DNA of 57,071 nucleotides from Comamonadaceae bacterium. GTDB taxonomy: Bacteria > Pseudomonadota > Gammaproteobacteria > Burkholderiales > Burkholderiaceae_C. Shown here piece after piece: positions 26,697 through 34,907 of the stretch; the stretch's first letter is position 1, and the number at the start of each line of letters is the position of its first letter. Location: positions 1-57,071 of the forward strand of contig CANGPV010000002.1 in NCBI GenBank assembly GCA_947455935.1. Reading direction: 5' to 3'. Under the pieces are notes generated by a model. It was not told the origin of the DNA and made no database searches. It saw only the letters and a program-made list of their open reading frames with translations. The translations under genes and the position numbers were made by a program.

Positions 26697-26789
26697 GGAA
26701 ACGTGACCGAGTGGCCGAAGGTGCTCCCCTGCTAAGGGAGTATGGGGTGTTGAGCCTCATCAAGGGTTCGAATCCCTTCGTTTCCGCCA
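26697..26789 (+). tRNA. tRNA-Ser (anticodon GCU)
   Basis: Folding by eye gives a complete tRNA with a long variable arm. The acceptor stem pairs GGAAACG (26697-26703) with CGTTTCC (26779-26785), the discriminator is G, and CCA is encoded (26787-26789). The anticodon loop CTGCTAA sits on the CTCCC/GGGAG stem, with anticodon GCT at 26731-26733 reading AGC/AGU serine codons. The variable arm (TATGGGGTGTTGAGCCTCAT region) is class II. The T arm is AGGGTTCGAATCCCT. It lies 10 bases behind lysC and may share its transcript. Confidence 0.96.
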
Positions 26790-26802
26790 GCTTCCTATCA
26801 AA

Positions 26803-26818
26803 AACCCTAATCAGGGTT
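26803..26818. terminator. Short hairpin after tRNA-Ser
   Basis: A 6-bp perfect stem AACCCT/AGGGTT with loop AATC lies 14 bases after the tRNA. It lacks a T run on the plus strand, though the minus strand reads into TTTTT. It could help define the tRNA 3' end or act as a weak terminator. Confidence 0.35.
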
Positions 26819-26845
26819 GCCTCGCTTAAGTGACAAAATGCGGGC

Positions 26846-26974
26846 ATGAATACAAACAAAGCCTCCCTCATTAAAAACAAGTCTGCGCTGTACTACGCCG
26901 TGGGCATTGTGATTTTTTCTGCCATTGCTGGAACAATTGTGTTGATTATTGAAATCGTCAAGCAAAACAGCTGA
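26846..26974 (+). CDS. Small single-helix membrane protein, 42 residues
   Basis: An ORF of 42 codons that starts MNTNKASLIKNKSALYY and then has one hydrophobic helix (about 16-37, YAVGIVIFSAIAGTIVLIIE), closing with a basic-polar tail ending KQNS. Positive residues precede the helix, consistent with an N-in, C-out inner-membrane peptide. It lies 21 bases before the DUF423 gene on the same strand. No family is recognised, and the ribosome site is weak. Codon use is ordinary for the region. Confidence 0.5.
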   Translation: MNTNKASLIKNKSALYYAVGIVIFSAIAGTIVLIIEIVKQNS

Positions 26975-26995
26975 TCCGATGCGCCCGTTGCTTGA

Positions 26996-27376
26996 ATGAA
27001 AACTTTCAATCGTTTGTTGTTTGTTTTCGCATGCTTGATGGGCGCTGTGTCTGTGTTGCTGGCCGCTTACACGGCGCATCAACCAGATTTAGATCAGGCA
27101 GCGCGGCATTCTCTCAATGCTGCTATTCAATTGATGCAGTTCCATACGCTGGCGATATTGATCATTTCGTGGCTAGCTAAAGAGAAGTCGTTCCACCTTT
27201 CCTTGGTCCTCAGCGCAGGTTTGTTTATGGCTGGCATCTTGATGTTCAGCCTTAACATAGCCATCCGTCATTTGGTAGGTATGGGGAGCTTGTCTTTCTT
27301 ATTGCCCTACGGAGGTATGGCCTTTGTAGTCGGTTGGCTAGCTTTAGCCTTTATGGCCAAGCATTCAGACTTTTAA
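26996..27376 (+). CDS. DUF423 family membrane protein
   Basis: A 126-residue integral membrane protein with four helices (about 5-25, 45-62, 68-90 and 98-120). The opening FACLMGAVSVLLAAYTAH and the HSLNAAIQLMQFHTLAIL stretch, including the helix-2 His, match the DUF423 (YgdD-like) family. Length is typical. Its role is unknown. The stop overlaps the bciA start by one base (TAATG), so the two are probably co-translated. Confidence 0.85.
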   Translation: MKTFNRLLFVFACLMGAVSVLLAAYTAHQPDLDQAARHSLNAAIQLMQFHTLAILIISWLAKEKSFHLSLVLSAGLFMAGILMFSLNIAIRHLVGMGSLSFLLPYGGMAFVVGWLALAFMAKHSDF

Positions 27377-28374
27377 TGAGACCAGGCATGCGTGTTCTTT
27401 TGCTGGGTGCCACTGGAACCATAGGTCAAGCAACATGCAAAGCTTTGCTGGAAGCAGGGCATTCTGTGACCTGCCTCATACGCCACAAAGCAGGATTCAA
27501 AAATCAAGCGTCTATAGAAAAAATACATGGGTTGCTTGCCGGTGCCGAGATCAGACTGGGGGATGTTCAGTCAGTATCCACTGCGCAAGTGCAAAGTTTG
27601 CGCGACGATAGGTTTGACGCCATTGTGTCTTGCTTGGCCTCTCGTACGGGCAGCCCCAATGACGCTTGGGCCATCGATTACCAAGCGCATTCACGATGGT
27701 TGAAAGCGGCGCAATCAGCCGGTATTGGTCAGTTTGTGTTGTTATCAGCTATTTGCGTTCAAAAACCCTTGTTGGCTTTTCAGCAAGCCAAACTGGCCTT
27801 TGAAAAAGAATTGTGCGCGTCGGGTATGGTCTATTCCATTGTTCGTCCCACCGCTTTTTTCAAGTCATTGTCGGGTCAAATTGAACGGATTAAAAAAAAC
27901 AAATCGTTTTTGGTGTTTGGCAATGGTGAACTCACTGCATGTAAGCCCATTAGCGACCATGATTTGGCTTACTTCATTACGTCGTGCTTGACTGAGCCAG
28001 CCAAGCACCATCGCATACTGCCTATAGGTGGTCCAGGTGAGGCCATCACACCCTTGCAGCAGGGTCAATACCTTTTTAAGTTGTTCAACAAAAAACCTAA
28101 GTACACCCGCGTTCCTGTGGCGATGCTCGACGTCATCATTCACCTCCTGCGGGTAGCAGGCTGGATAGTTCCTTCACTCAAAGACAAAGCAGAGCTTGCA
28201 TGTATTGGGCGCTATTACGCGACAGAGTCCATGCTGGTATGGGATCCCAAGACGCAGCGTTATGACGCGGATGCAACGCCTTCAAGTGGTACGCAAACTT
28301 TGTTTGATCACTACGATCAATTGGCTGCGGGTCAAACTAAGGTCCAACTGGGTGACCATGCGGTGTTTTCATGA
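27376..28374 (+). CDS. bciA: Divinyl chlorophyllide a 8-vinyl-reductase, BciA type
   Basis: A 332-residue NAD(P)H-dependent reductase of the atypical SDR group. In bacteriochlorophyll synthesis BciA reduces the 8-vinyl group of divinyl (proto)chlorophyllide. The dinucleotide motif LLGATGTIGQAT is at about 10-20. Family-specific blocks are SCLASRTGSPNDAWAIDYQ, FVLLSAICVQKPLLAFQQAK, SIVRPTAFFKSLSGQ, CKPISDHDLA, ILPIGGPG, RYYATESMLVWDP and the ending GDHAVF. The start is ATG 27376 (overlapping DUF423) or 27388. It is strongly recognised, yet no other (bacterio)chlorophyll gene lies in the window. It overlaps the next gene, a hydratase, by 4 bases, so it sits at the head of a catabolic operon. 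Confidence 0.92.
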   Translation: MRPGMRVLLLGATGTIGQATCKALLEAGHSVTCLIRHKAGFKNQASIEKIHGLLAGAEIRLGDVQSVSTAQVQSLRDDRFDAIVSCLASRTGSPNDAWAIDYQAHSRWLKAAQSAGIGQFVLLSAICVQKPLLAFQQAKLAFEKELCASGMVYSIVRPTAFFKSLSGQIERIKKNKSFLVFGNGELTACKPISDHDLAYFITSCLTEPAKHHRILPIGGPGEAITPLQQGQYLFKLFNKKPKYTRVPVAMLDVIIHLLRVAGWIVPSLKDKAELACIGRYYATESMLVWDPKTQRYDADATPSSGTQTLFDHYDQLAAGQTKVQLGDHAVFS

Positions 28375-29270
28375 GCAGCCCGATAGATCTCTCTTTGTTG
28401 CAACGATGGGTGGGCAATACCGAAACCAGCCAAGACACCATCACCCTTGCACCTGTGCGGTCCATGTCTGCGTTGCTCGATAGAGACGATTCAGCGCCCC
28501 AAGCCGGCGATAGCTTGCCGCCTTTGTGGCATTGGTTGTATTTCTTACCAACCGCCAAACAATCGGACCTCGGCGAGGATGGACATGCCAAGCGCGGCGG
28601 ATTTTTGCCTCCCGTGCCACTGCCCAGACGCATGTGGGCAGGGGGACATTTGGAATTTATAACACCCATCCGCGTCGGTGACCAGCTAACGCGTACATCG
28701 ACCATTCAATCGGTGAACCACAAGCAGGGTAAGAGCGGGGACTTGGTGTTTGTCACCGTCAAGCATCTTTATGAAGGTCAACAAGGACTTTGCCTGCGTG
28801 AAACGCATGACATTGTGTATCGCGCACATGCCCTTGTAACAGCCAAATCCTTGCCGCCTACCGCTGCCGACACATTAGTGAAGACCGGTGCACTTGCGCA
28901 TCCTGTCTGGCATCGCGAGATCACACCTGATGATGTTTTGCTATTTCGCTATTCAGCATTGACCTTCAACGCACACCGTATCCATTACGACCGTAACTAC
29001 GCGACGCAAGCCGAGGCTTATCCGGGTTTGGTGGTGCATGGCCCTTTGATTGCCACCTTATTGCTTGATGTGCTCGGAAGCCATACTGACAGGCCACTTA
29101 AGCAGTTTTCATTTAAAGCTGTACGCCCTACTTTTGAGTGTGCTGACCAACGCCCGCTGCGGGTGAGCGCACAAATGCTCCCTGATGGTCAACACTGCTG
29201 TCTGTGGGCGCAAGACCACGAGGGGTGGCTGACCATGCAAGCGCAAGCGGAATTAGGCGCTACACCATGA
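28371..29270 (+). CDS. HTD2/FAS1-like acyl-CoA (de)hydratase, MaoC-type hotdog
   Basis: A 299-residue double-hotdog protein of the COG3777 type, to which mesaconyl-C4-CoA hydratases and fungal HTD2 belong. The N-terminal half is the FAS1-like dehydratase domain (WAGGHLEFITPIRVGDQLTR, about 89-108). The C-terminal half carries the catalytic FNAHRIHYDRNYA (H202, H205, D207) and VVHGPLIATLL (223). It should add water to, or remove it from, an enoyl/3-hydroxyacyl-CoA; the acyl group is not known. Coupled by 4-base overlaps to bciA upstream and the acyl-CoA dehydrogenase downstream. Confidence 0.85.
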   Translation: MSSPIDLSLLQRWVGNTETSQDTITLAPVRSMSALLDRDDSAPQAGDSLPPLWHWLYFLPTAKQSDLGEDGHAKRGGFLPPVPLPRRMWAGGHLEFITPIRVGDQLTRTSTIQSVNHKQGKSGDLVFVTVKHLYEGQQGLCLRETHDIVYRAHALVTAKSLPPTAADTLVKTGALAHPVWHREITPDDVLLFRYSALTFNAHRIHYDRNYATQAEAYPGLVVHGPLIATLLLDVLGSHTDRPLKQFSFKAVRPTFECADQRPLRVSAQMLPDGQHCCLWAQDHEGWLTMQAQAELGATP

Positions 29271-30436
29271 AAACGACTGTACCTGCACTGGATGAACATC
29301 AAGACATCCGTGATGGTGTTCGTGCTTTGTGCGCAGCATTTGATGGGGCTTACTGGCAAGGTATTGACGATCAACGCGGATACCCTGAAGAATTTGTGAG
29401 CGCCTTGACACGAGCGGGTTGGCTTGCTGCTTTGATTCCATCAGAATATGGCGGTTCAGGTCTGGGCTTGGTGCAAGCCTCTGTCATCATGGAAGAGATC
29501 AATTTAAGTGGTGGCAACGCTGGTTCATGCCATGGCCAGATGTACAACATGGGCACCTTGTTGCGGCATGGTTCTGAGCAACAAAAAGCGCTCTATTTGC
29601 CCAAAATTGCCAGCGGTGAGTGGCGACTGCAATCGATGGCGGTGACCGAACCCACCACGGGTACTGACACCACCCAGCTCAAAACGACTGCTGTCAAAAG
29701 GGGCAACAGCTATGTCATTTCAGGTCAAAAGGTGTGGATCTCTCGGGTCCAGCATTCAGATCTCATGATATTGCTGGCTCGCACCACACCGTTGGATCAA
29801 GTCAAGAAAAAGAGCGAAGGCATGTCCATTTTTTTGGTGGATGTCAAAGCAGCTTTGGCGCAAGGGATGACACTCAAACCCATTCGCAACATGGTGAACC
29901 ATGAAACCAACGAAGTATTTTTTGATGCGCTAGAGATTCCGGCAGATAACTTGATTGGCCAAGAGGGTAAAGGCTTTTATTACATCTTGGACGGTTTGAA
30001 CGCTGAACGCATTTTGATTGCGGCCGAATGCATTGGTGACGCCTACTGGTTCATCAACCGTGCCCGTCATTACGCTGGTGAACGTGTGGTGTTTGGTCGG
30101 CCCATTGGTCAAAACCAAGGCGTGCAATTTCCCATAGCAGATACCTACATCGAAACGGAGGCAGCCAACCTCATGCGCTGGAAGGCCTGCGAACTTTTTG
30201 ATTCGAATCACCCCTGCGCAGCCCAAGCAAATATGGCTAAGTACCTGGCTGCCAAAGCCTCGTGGGAGGCTGCCAATGTATGCATGCAAACCCATGGTGG
30301 TTTTGGGTTTGCCTGCGAATATGATGTCGAGAGAAAATTCAGAGAAACCCGTTTGTACCAAGTCGCTCCTATTTCCACCAACTTGATTTATGCCTATGTG
30401 GCTGAGCATGTGTTGGGTTTGCCGCGATCTTTTTAG
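29267..30436 (+). CDS. Acyl-CoA dehydrogenase
   Basis: A 389-residue FAD-dependent dehydrogenase starting at 29267 (MKTTVPALDEHQ), overlapping the hydratase stop by 4 bases. The N domain has ALIPSEYGGSGLGLVQASVI, the middle domain AVTEPTTGTDTTQLKT and ISGQKVWISRVQHSDL, and the C domain ECIGDAYWFINRARHYAGERV with MQTHGGFGFACEYDVERKFR. The glutamate of the last block (about residue 351) sits where the catalytic base of short-chain and medium-chain enzymes lies. It introduces the alpha-beta double bond of an acyl-CoA, and its chain preference is not readable. An electron-transfer flavoprotein must be supplied from elsewhere. Confidence 0.9.
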   Translation: MKTTVPALDEHQDIRDGVRALCAAFDGAYWQGIDDQRGYPEEFVSALTRAGWLAALIPSEYGGSGLGLVQASVIMEEINLSGGNAGSCHGQMYNMGTLLRHGSEQQKALYLPKIASGEWRLQSMAVTEPTTGTDTTQLKTTAVKRGNSYVISGQKVWISRVQHSDLMILLARTTPLDQVKKKSEGMSIFLVDVKAALAQGMTLKPIRNMVNHETNEVFFDALEIPADNLIGQEGKGFYYILDGLNAERILIAAECIGDAYWFINRARHYAGERVVFGRPIGQNQGVQFPIADTYIETEAANLMRWKACELFDSNHPCAAQANMAKYLAAKASWEAANVCMQTHGGFGFACEYDVERKFRETRLYQVAPISTNLIYAYVAEHVLGLPRSF

Positions 30437-30445
30437 CTGTAAGAC

Positions 30446-31627
30446 ATGACCCGACCGTTAGACCATATCACTGTCATTTCGCTGGAACATGCGATTGCTG
30501 CACCTTTTTGTACGCGGCAGTTGGCAGATTTGGGCGCGAGGGTCATCAAAATTGAGCGCCCCGAAGTGGGTGACTTTGCCCGAGGCTATGACCAACGGGT
30601 CAATGGTTTGTCCTCGCATTTTGTGTGGACCAACCGGTCTAAAGAAAGTTTGACACTGGACATCAAGCACGACCAAGCCATGCAGGTGTTGTTGATGCTG
30701 TTAAAAACAGCAGATGTGTTTGTCCAAAATTTAGCCCCTGGGGCCGCAGCACGTTTGGGACTGTCGTTTGAACAACTGAAAACGCTGAATCCCCGATTGA
30801 TTGTGTGTGACATTTCTGGTTACGGCAATGACGGCCCTTACAGGGATAAAAAAGCCTATGACTTGCTGATTCAAAGTGAGGCTGGGTTTTTATCCGTGAC
30901 GGGTACACCCGACACCCCCTCCAAAGCGGGTTGCTCGATTGCAGATATTGCGGCCGGCATGTATGCCTACACCAACATTCTCTCGGCTTTGCTGTTGCGT
31001 GAGAAAACAGGTGAGGGCTCGCACATCGATGTGTCTATGTTGGAGTCTTTGTCCGAGTGGATGAGCTTTCCGCTTTACTATGCCTATAACGATGCTGAAC
31101 CACCTGCTCGTTCAGGCGCTTCACACGCCACGATTTATCCGTATGGCCCTTTCCCTGTGGGCGGGGGTGCCACCATCATGTTGGGGCTGCAAAATGAACG
31201 GGAGTGGCTGGTGTTTTGCGACAAAGTCTTGTGCGATGCGGGGCTTGCCAAGGATGAGCGATTCAACAGCAACAGCCAACGTCATCAGAACCGAGAGCAA
31301 CTTAGCGTGTTGATTGAACAATGCTTTGCGGCACTCGACATCACCGCAGTAGAGTCTCGTTTGGATGAAGCCAAGATTGCCCACGGTCGAATGAACAACA
31401 TGAGCGAACTTTGGAGCCACCCCCAACTAAGCGCTCGTCAGCGTTGGCAACAGGTGGCTTCGCCTGTGGGTCACATCAGCGCTTTATTGCCGCCTGGAGT
31501 GAACAGCGCTTACCGTTACCGTATGGATGCCGTTCCATCTGTGGGGCAGCACACAGAGGCTATCTTGGAAGAGTGCGGGGTCAACCCTGAGACCATGCAA
31601 TCAATGAAAAAACAAGGGGCCATTTAA
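30446..31627 (+). CDS. Family III CoA-transferase (CaiB/BaiF)
   Basis: A 393-residue family III CoA-transferase. The N-terminal HAIAAPFCTRQLADLGARVI and VIKIERPEVGDFARGYD are classical, and the catalytic aspartate is D167 in CSIADIAAGMYAYTNILSAL. Such enzymes move CoA from a donor such as succinyl-CoA to a free carboxylic acid without ATP. In this operon it would activate the imported or oxidised acid before the dehydrogenase and hydratase act. The gene starts 9 bases after the dehydrogenase stop. The substrate acid is unknown; mesaconate- and itaconate-type acids are possible because HTD2-type hydratases occur in those routes. Confidence 0.88.
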   Translation: MTRPLDHITVISLEHAIAAPFCTRQLADLGARVIKIERPEVGDFARGYDQRVNGLSSHFVWTNRSKESLTLDIKHDQAMQVLLMLLKTADVFVQNLAPGAAARLGLSFEQLKTLNPRLIVCDISGYGNDGPYRDKKAYDLLIQSEAGFLSVTGTPDTPSKAGCSIADIAAGMYAYTNILSALLLREKTGEGSHIDVSMLESLSEWMSFPLYYAYNDAEPPARSGASHATIYPYGPFPVGGGATIMLGLQNEREWLVFCDKVLCDAGLAKDERFNSNSQRHQNREQLSVLIEQCFAALDITAVESRLDEAKIAHGRMNNMSELWSHPQLSARQRWQQVASPVGHISALLPPGVNSAYRYRMDAVPSVGQHTEAILEECGVNPETMQSMKKQGAI

Positions 31628-31630
31628 GCG

Positions 31631-32539
31631 ATGAATGTGGATACCTTGCTCTTGGGTGTGGCTGACGGCATTTCCTATGCAGGTCTGTTATTTTTGGTGT
31701 CGCTGGGCTTGACCTTGATCTTCGGCGTTTTGGGCGTACTCAATATCACCCACGGCAGTTTGTATGCCTTGGGTGGTTACACCGCCGCCAGTCTCACAGC
31801 CTTTGCCATGCGTCACGCGTTAGACAGTACCCCGGTTTTGTTTGTTGTTTTGGTGTTGGCCGCGATGGTGGTGGGTGTGGTCATGGGCTTGTTATTGGAT
31901 GTGCTGTTGTTGAGGTATTTCCAAAAGCGCGATCCGGTTATTCAATTGCTGGTGACGTTTGCAGTCTTTGTGATTTTTGAAGATGTGCAAAAGTTGGTAT
32001 GGGGTACCTCGCCTTACTCTGCGGGTGAAATTGTTTCTCGATTGGGTACGGTTGAAATATTTGATGTCACTTACACGGTTTACCAAATGATGGTTATTCC
32101 GGGTATTGCACTGGCCAGTTACTTAGGTTTGAATTTTTTTCTGAAAAAAACTCTATGGGGTAAGCAAACCGTTGCCCTGACCCATCACCGTGAAGTGGCA
32201 ACTGCCATGGGCGTGAATGTCAAAAAAATCGGTGCACTGGTGTTTGTATTAGGAGCCATGCTCGGCGCTTTGGGTGGTGCTTTGGCAGTTCCTGTGTCTT
32301 CACTCACTCCAGGCATGGGGGCCGAAATGATTGTGTTGTCCTTCACTGTGGTGGCTACCGCAGGTTTAGGCCAAATCACCGGTGCGCTCATTACTTCCTT
32401 GATGATAGGTTTGGCTCGTTCCATGGCTGTCTATCTCTTACCCGAGTTTGACGTAGCCATGCCTTACATCATTATGTTGTTGGTTTTACTGATACGGCCT
32501 AATGGACTGTTCAGTGTGGCGCAGTCGCGGAGAATTTGA
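31631..32539 (+). CDS. livH: Branched-chain-type ABC transporter permease, LivH family
   Basis: A 302-residue inner-membrane permease with about eight hydrophobic segments. Diagnostic stretches are LGLTLIFGVLGVLNITHGSL near the N terminus, VTFAVFVIFEDVQKLVWG, the Gly-rich GAMLGALGGALAVPVSSLTP and VATAGLGQITGALITSLMIG. It lies 3 bases after the CoA-transferase, and its stop overlaps the LivM start (TGATG). With the next three genes it forms a full importer of the hydrophobic amino acid family; many such systems carry carboxylates or aromatic acids instead. Confidence 0.91.
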   Translation: MNVDTLLLGVADGISYAGLLFLVSLGLTLIFGVLGVLNITHGSLYALGGYTAASLTAFAMRHALDSTPVLFVVLVLAAMVVGVVMGLLLDVLLLRYFQKRDPVIQLLVTFAVFVIFEDVQKLVWGTSPYSAGEIVSRLGTVEIFDVTYTVYQMMVIPGIALASYLGLNFFLKKTLWGKQTVALTHHREVATAMGVNVKKIGALVFVLGAMLGALGGALAVPVSSLTPGMGAEMIVLSFTVVATAGLGQITGALITSLMIGLARSMAVYLLPEFDVAMPYIIMLLVLLIRPNGLFSVAQSRRI

Positions 32540-33486
32540 TGCAGTTAGGTGCTTTCTCTGTTATTTCTGTACTGCTGGTGTTTGCATTGGGCGTTGTCTT
32601 TCCTTGGACCAAAACCATGCTCATCATTGGGCTGTGTTATGGCCTGTCTGCGCTTGGCGTTGCCTTGCCAGCACGTTCGGGTCAGGTGTCATTTGGGCAT
32701 GCCATGTTTGCCTGTGTTTCTGCCTATGCTGTCGCATTCATGGCCAAAGCTTTCCCCGGCATGGATGGTCTCTGGCTGATTGTGTTGGCTACCTTGGTGG
32801 GCACTGTGTTTGCTATCGTGCTGGGTTCGTTTGTGGTTAGGTACCGAGGTATTTTTTTCGGCATGCTCAATTTGGCAATCAGTATGGTCATCGTGGCATT
32901 GCTCGGTAAGTTGTATGAGATCTCGGGGGGGACCGATGGTATTCGTGTGCAACGTCCTTCCTTTGCGGGCATGATCACTGACCGAAGCGAATTTGAAACC
33001 ATGTTGTTGCTGCTGAGTTGTTGCGCCGCTTTGCTAGCGGGATGGTTCTACCAACGGTTTACGCAATCCTCTACGGGCGAAGCCTTGGCCGGTATGAAGA
33101 GCAACGAAACTCGATTGGAGTATTTGGGTATATCGGCTCACCACATACTGTGGGTTGGCTATGCATGGTCTGGTTTTTTTGTCAGCTTGGCTGGCGCTGT
33201 GTTTGCCTTGGCGCAAGGATTGGTCACCCCCGACATGGGCGCTTGGACGCGGTCGGGTGAATTGGTGTTTATTCTTATTTTGGGCGGGTCAAGCCATGCT
33301 TTGGGTCCGTTTGTGGGTGCGGCAGTCTTTCAAGCGGTCAAGTTGTTTGCCTCAGCCTATATGGCAGGTGTGTGGCAAATGTTGCTGGGATTTACGCTGT
33401 TGATTGTGATTGCCTTGGCCCCAGAAGGTATGTTGGGTGCATGGCAAGCGTATCGGCAGAAGTTGGCTAAAGGAGCGCAGCCATGA
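32539..33486 (+). CDS. livM: Branched-chain-type ABC transporter permease, LivM family
   Basis: A 315-residue permease paired with LivH. The ATG at 32539 overlaps the livH stop; a TTG one codon earlier is also in frame. Family features are GLSALGVALPARSGQVSFGH, the FGMLNLAISMVIVALLGKL helix, KSNETRLEYLGISAHHILW with the conserved cytoplasmic loop, and LILGGSSHALGPFVGAAVF. Roughly nine hydrophobic segments. Overlaps livG by 4 bases. Confidence 0.91.
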   Translation: MQLGAFSVISVLLVFALGVVFPWTKTMLIIGLCYGLSALGVALPARSGQVSFGHAMFACVSAYAVAFMAKAFPGMDGLWLIVLATLVGTVFAIVLGSFVVRYRGIFFGMLNLAISMVIVALLGKLYEISGGTDGIRVQRPSFAGMITDRSEFETMLLLLSCCAALLAGWFYQRFTQSSTGEALAGMKSNETRLEYLGISAHHILWVGYAWSGFFVSLAGAVFALAQGLVTPDMGAWTRSGELVFILILGGSSHALGPFVGAAVFQAVKLFASAYMAGVWQMLLGFTLLIVIALAPEGMLGAWQAYRQKLAKGAQP

Positions 33487-34235
33487 GCCAAGCGCTTTTA
33501 ATTGCAAGCGATGTGTGCTTGGCCTTTGGTGGTGTAGTGGCGGCTGACCATATTGATTTTGCATTGAACGATGGCGAGCGCTTGGCTGTCATTGGTCAAA
33601 ACGGCGCTGGCAAAACCACCTTCATCAATATTTGCACAGGCTATCTTCAACCCACAGTTGGACGCATTGTGTTCAATGGTCATGACATCACGGGAAAAAA
33701 ACCTCGCAGTATCGTCAAACTGGGTATGGGGCGCTCATTTCAACTCCCCCAATTGTTTGCAGGGCATTCTGTGCAGAAGTGTCTTGAAATTGCTGCTGCG
33801 GCCAGAGGTGGTCGCTTGTCTTGGTTGGCATCCTTATCGGACTCGGTTGATTACCATGAAATCATGGACACCTTAGAGTTGATTGGTTTGCGTTCAGCGG
33901 CGCATGAATTAGCTGGTGAATTGCCAGAGGGTCACAAAAAATTACTCGATGTGGCCATGGCCTTAATGCTGCGACCCAAACTCATCATCATGGATGAACC
34001 CACCAGTGGTGTGTCCTCGCAAGACAAGCATGGCTTGATGGCGTTGGTGATGCAGGCCTTAGACGAACGCAAAGTCACCAGTTGGTTTGTCGAGCACGAT
34101 GTCGATATCGTTTCACGTTATGCCACCCGAGTTGCTGCGTGGATAGATGGCAAGATAGCCGCTGATGGCGACCCACAGCAGGTCCTTAAAAATGCACAGG
34201 TTCGTGAACAGGTTCTGGGGTTACCGCCATGTTGA
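33483..34235 (+). CDS. livG: ABC transporter ATP-binding protein, LivG family
   Basis: A 250-residue ATPase. Walker A is GQNGAGKTTF (38-47), Walker B KLIIMDEPTSGVS with D171-E172, and the H-loop WFVEHDVDIV. The ABC signature, normally LSGGQ-like, reads ELPEGHKKLLDVAMAL (146-161): the Gly is kept but the serine is replaced. It pairs with LivF, whose signature is intact, so the two ATP sites of this importer are unequal. Stop overlaps livF by 7 bases. Length is in the family range. Confidence 0.91.
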   Translation: MSQALLIASDVCLAFGGVVAADHIDFALNDGERLAVIGQNGAGKTTFINICTGYLQPTVGRIVFNGHDITGKKPRSIVKLGMGRSFQLPQLFAGHSVQKCLEIAAAARGGRLSWLASLSDSVDYHEIMDTLELIGLRSAAHELAGELPEGHKKLLDVAMALMLRPKLIIMDEPTSGVSSQDKHGLMALVMQALDERKVTSWFVEHDVDIVSRYATRVAAWIDGKIAADGDPQQVLKNAQVREQVLGLPPC

Positions 34236-34879
34236 GCCTAGATCGTCTGTGTGTGTCATTTGGGCATTCGCCTGTGTTGCGTTCCCTGTCTTTGCAACTC
34301 TCTGCAGGAACTACCTTGGCTGTGGTGGGGCGTAATGGCGCAGGCAAAACCACTTTGTTACGCAGCATCATGGGTTTGATAGAAGCCACTTCGGGTGGGA
34401 TGTATGTGGATGAGGTTAATTTGCGTACATCACCAGCGCACCTCAGAACCCATGTGGGTTTGGGCTATGCCCCTGAGGACAGGGTGATTTTTCCCACCAT
34501 GAGCGTGCAAGAAAACCTGTCATTGCCGTGTGAAATTTTGCAGCTATCAGCTAGGCAGATCCAAGAGCGACTGAATCACGTTGTCGATGTGGTTCCCCAA
34601 CTACAACCCATGTTGAGTCGCTCGGGCGCGGCTTTGTCAGGTGGACAAGGAAAAATGGTGGCCTTGGGCCGCGCATTGATGGTGGGAACCAAGGTGGTGT
34701 TGCTCGATGAACCTTTTCAGGGTCTCGCACCTGCGCTGGCATTGCAGTATGCGCAAGCTCTGGGGCGCCTGCGTACAACTCGCCCCGACGTATGTGTGCT
34801 GATCACAGAGTCCAATGCGGCTTTGCTGTCAGACATTCCTAACCAAGTATTGACGATAGAGCGCGGCTCATTCGTATGA
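34229..34879 (+). CDS. livF: ABC transporter ATP-binding protein, LivF family
   Basis: A 216-residue ATPase, slightly shorter than the usual 235. Walker A is GRNGAGKTTLL (34-44), the signature ALSGGQGKMVALGRAL (135-150) is canonical, and Walker B is VVLLDEPFQGLAPALA with D160-E161. The short length comes from a compact C terminus ending TIERGSFV. It starts 7 bases inside livG and completes the LivHMGF membrane-ATPase unit. Confidence 0.91.
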   Translation: MLSLDRLCVSFGHSPVLRSLSLQLSAGTTLAVVGRNGAGKTTLLRSIMGLIEATSGGMYVDEVNLRTSPAHLRTHVGLGYAPEDRVIFPTMSVQENLSLPCEILQLSARQIQERLNHVVDVVPQLQPMLSRSGAALSGGQGKMVALGRALMVGTKVVLLDEPFQGLAPALALQYAQALGRLRTTRPDVCVLITESNAALLSDIPNQVLTIERGSFV

Positions 34880-34907
34880 AGCCCAGGCAATTTCGATAGG
34901 AACAACG

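Noticed and set aside
26697-26789. Integration site of a mobile element at tRNA-Ser
   Set aside because: The tRNA is intact, no 3' end repeat was found downstream, and no integrase gene is nearby.
28371-31627. Mesaconate/3-hydroxypropionate cycle genes
   Set aside because: Hydratase type fits, but no citramalyl-CoA lyase or mesaconyl-C1 hydratase is present, and the CoA-transferase lacks the distinctive Mct N terminus as I recall it.
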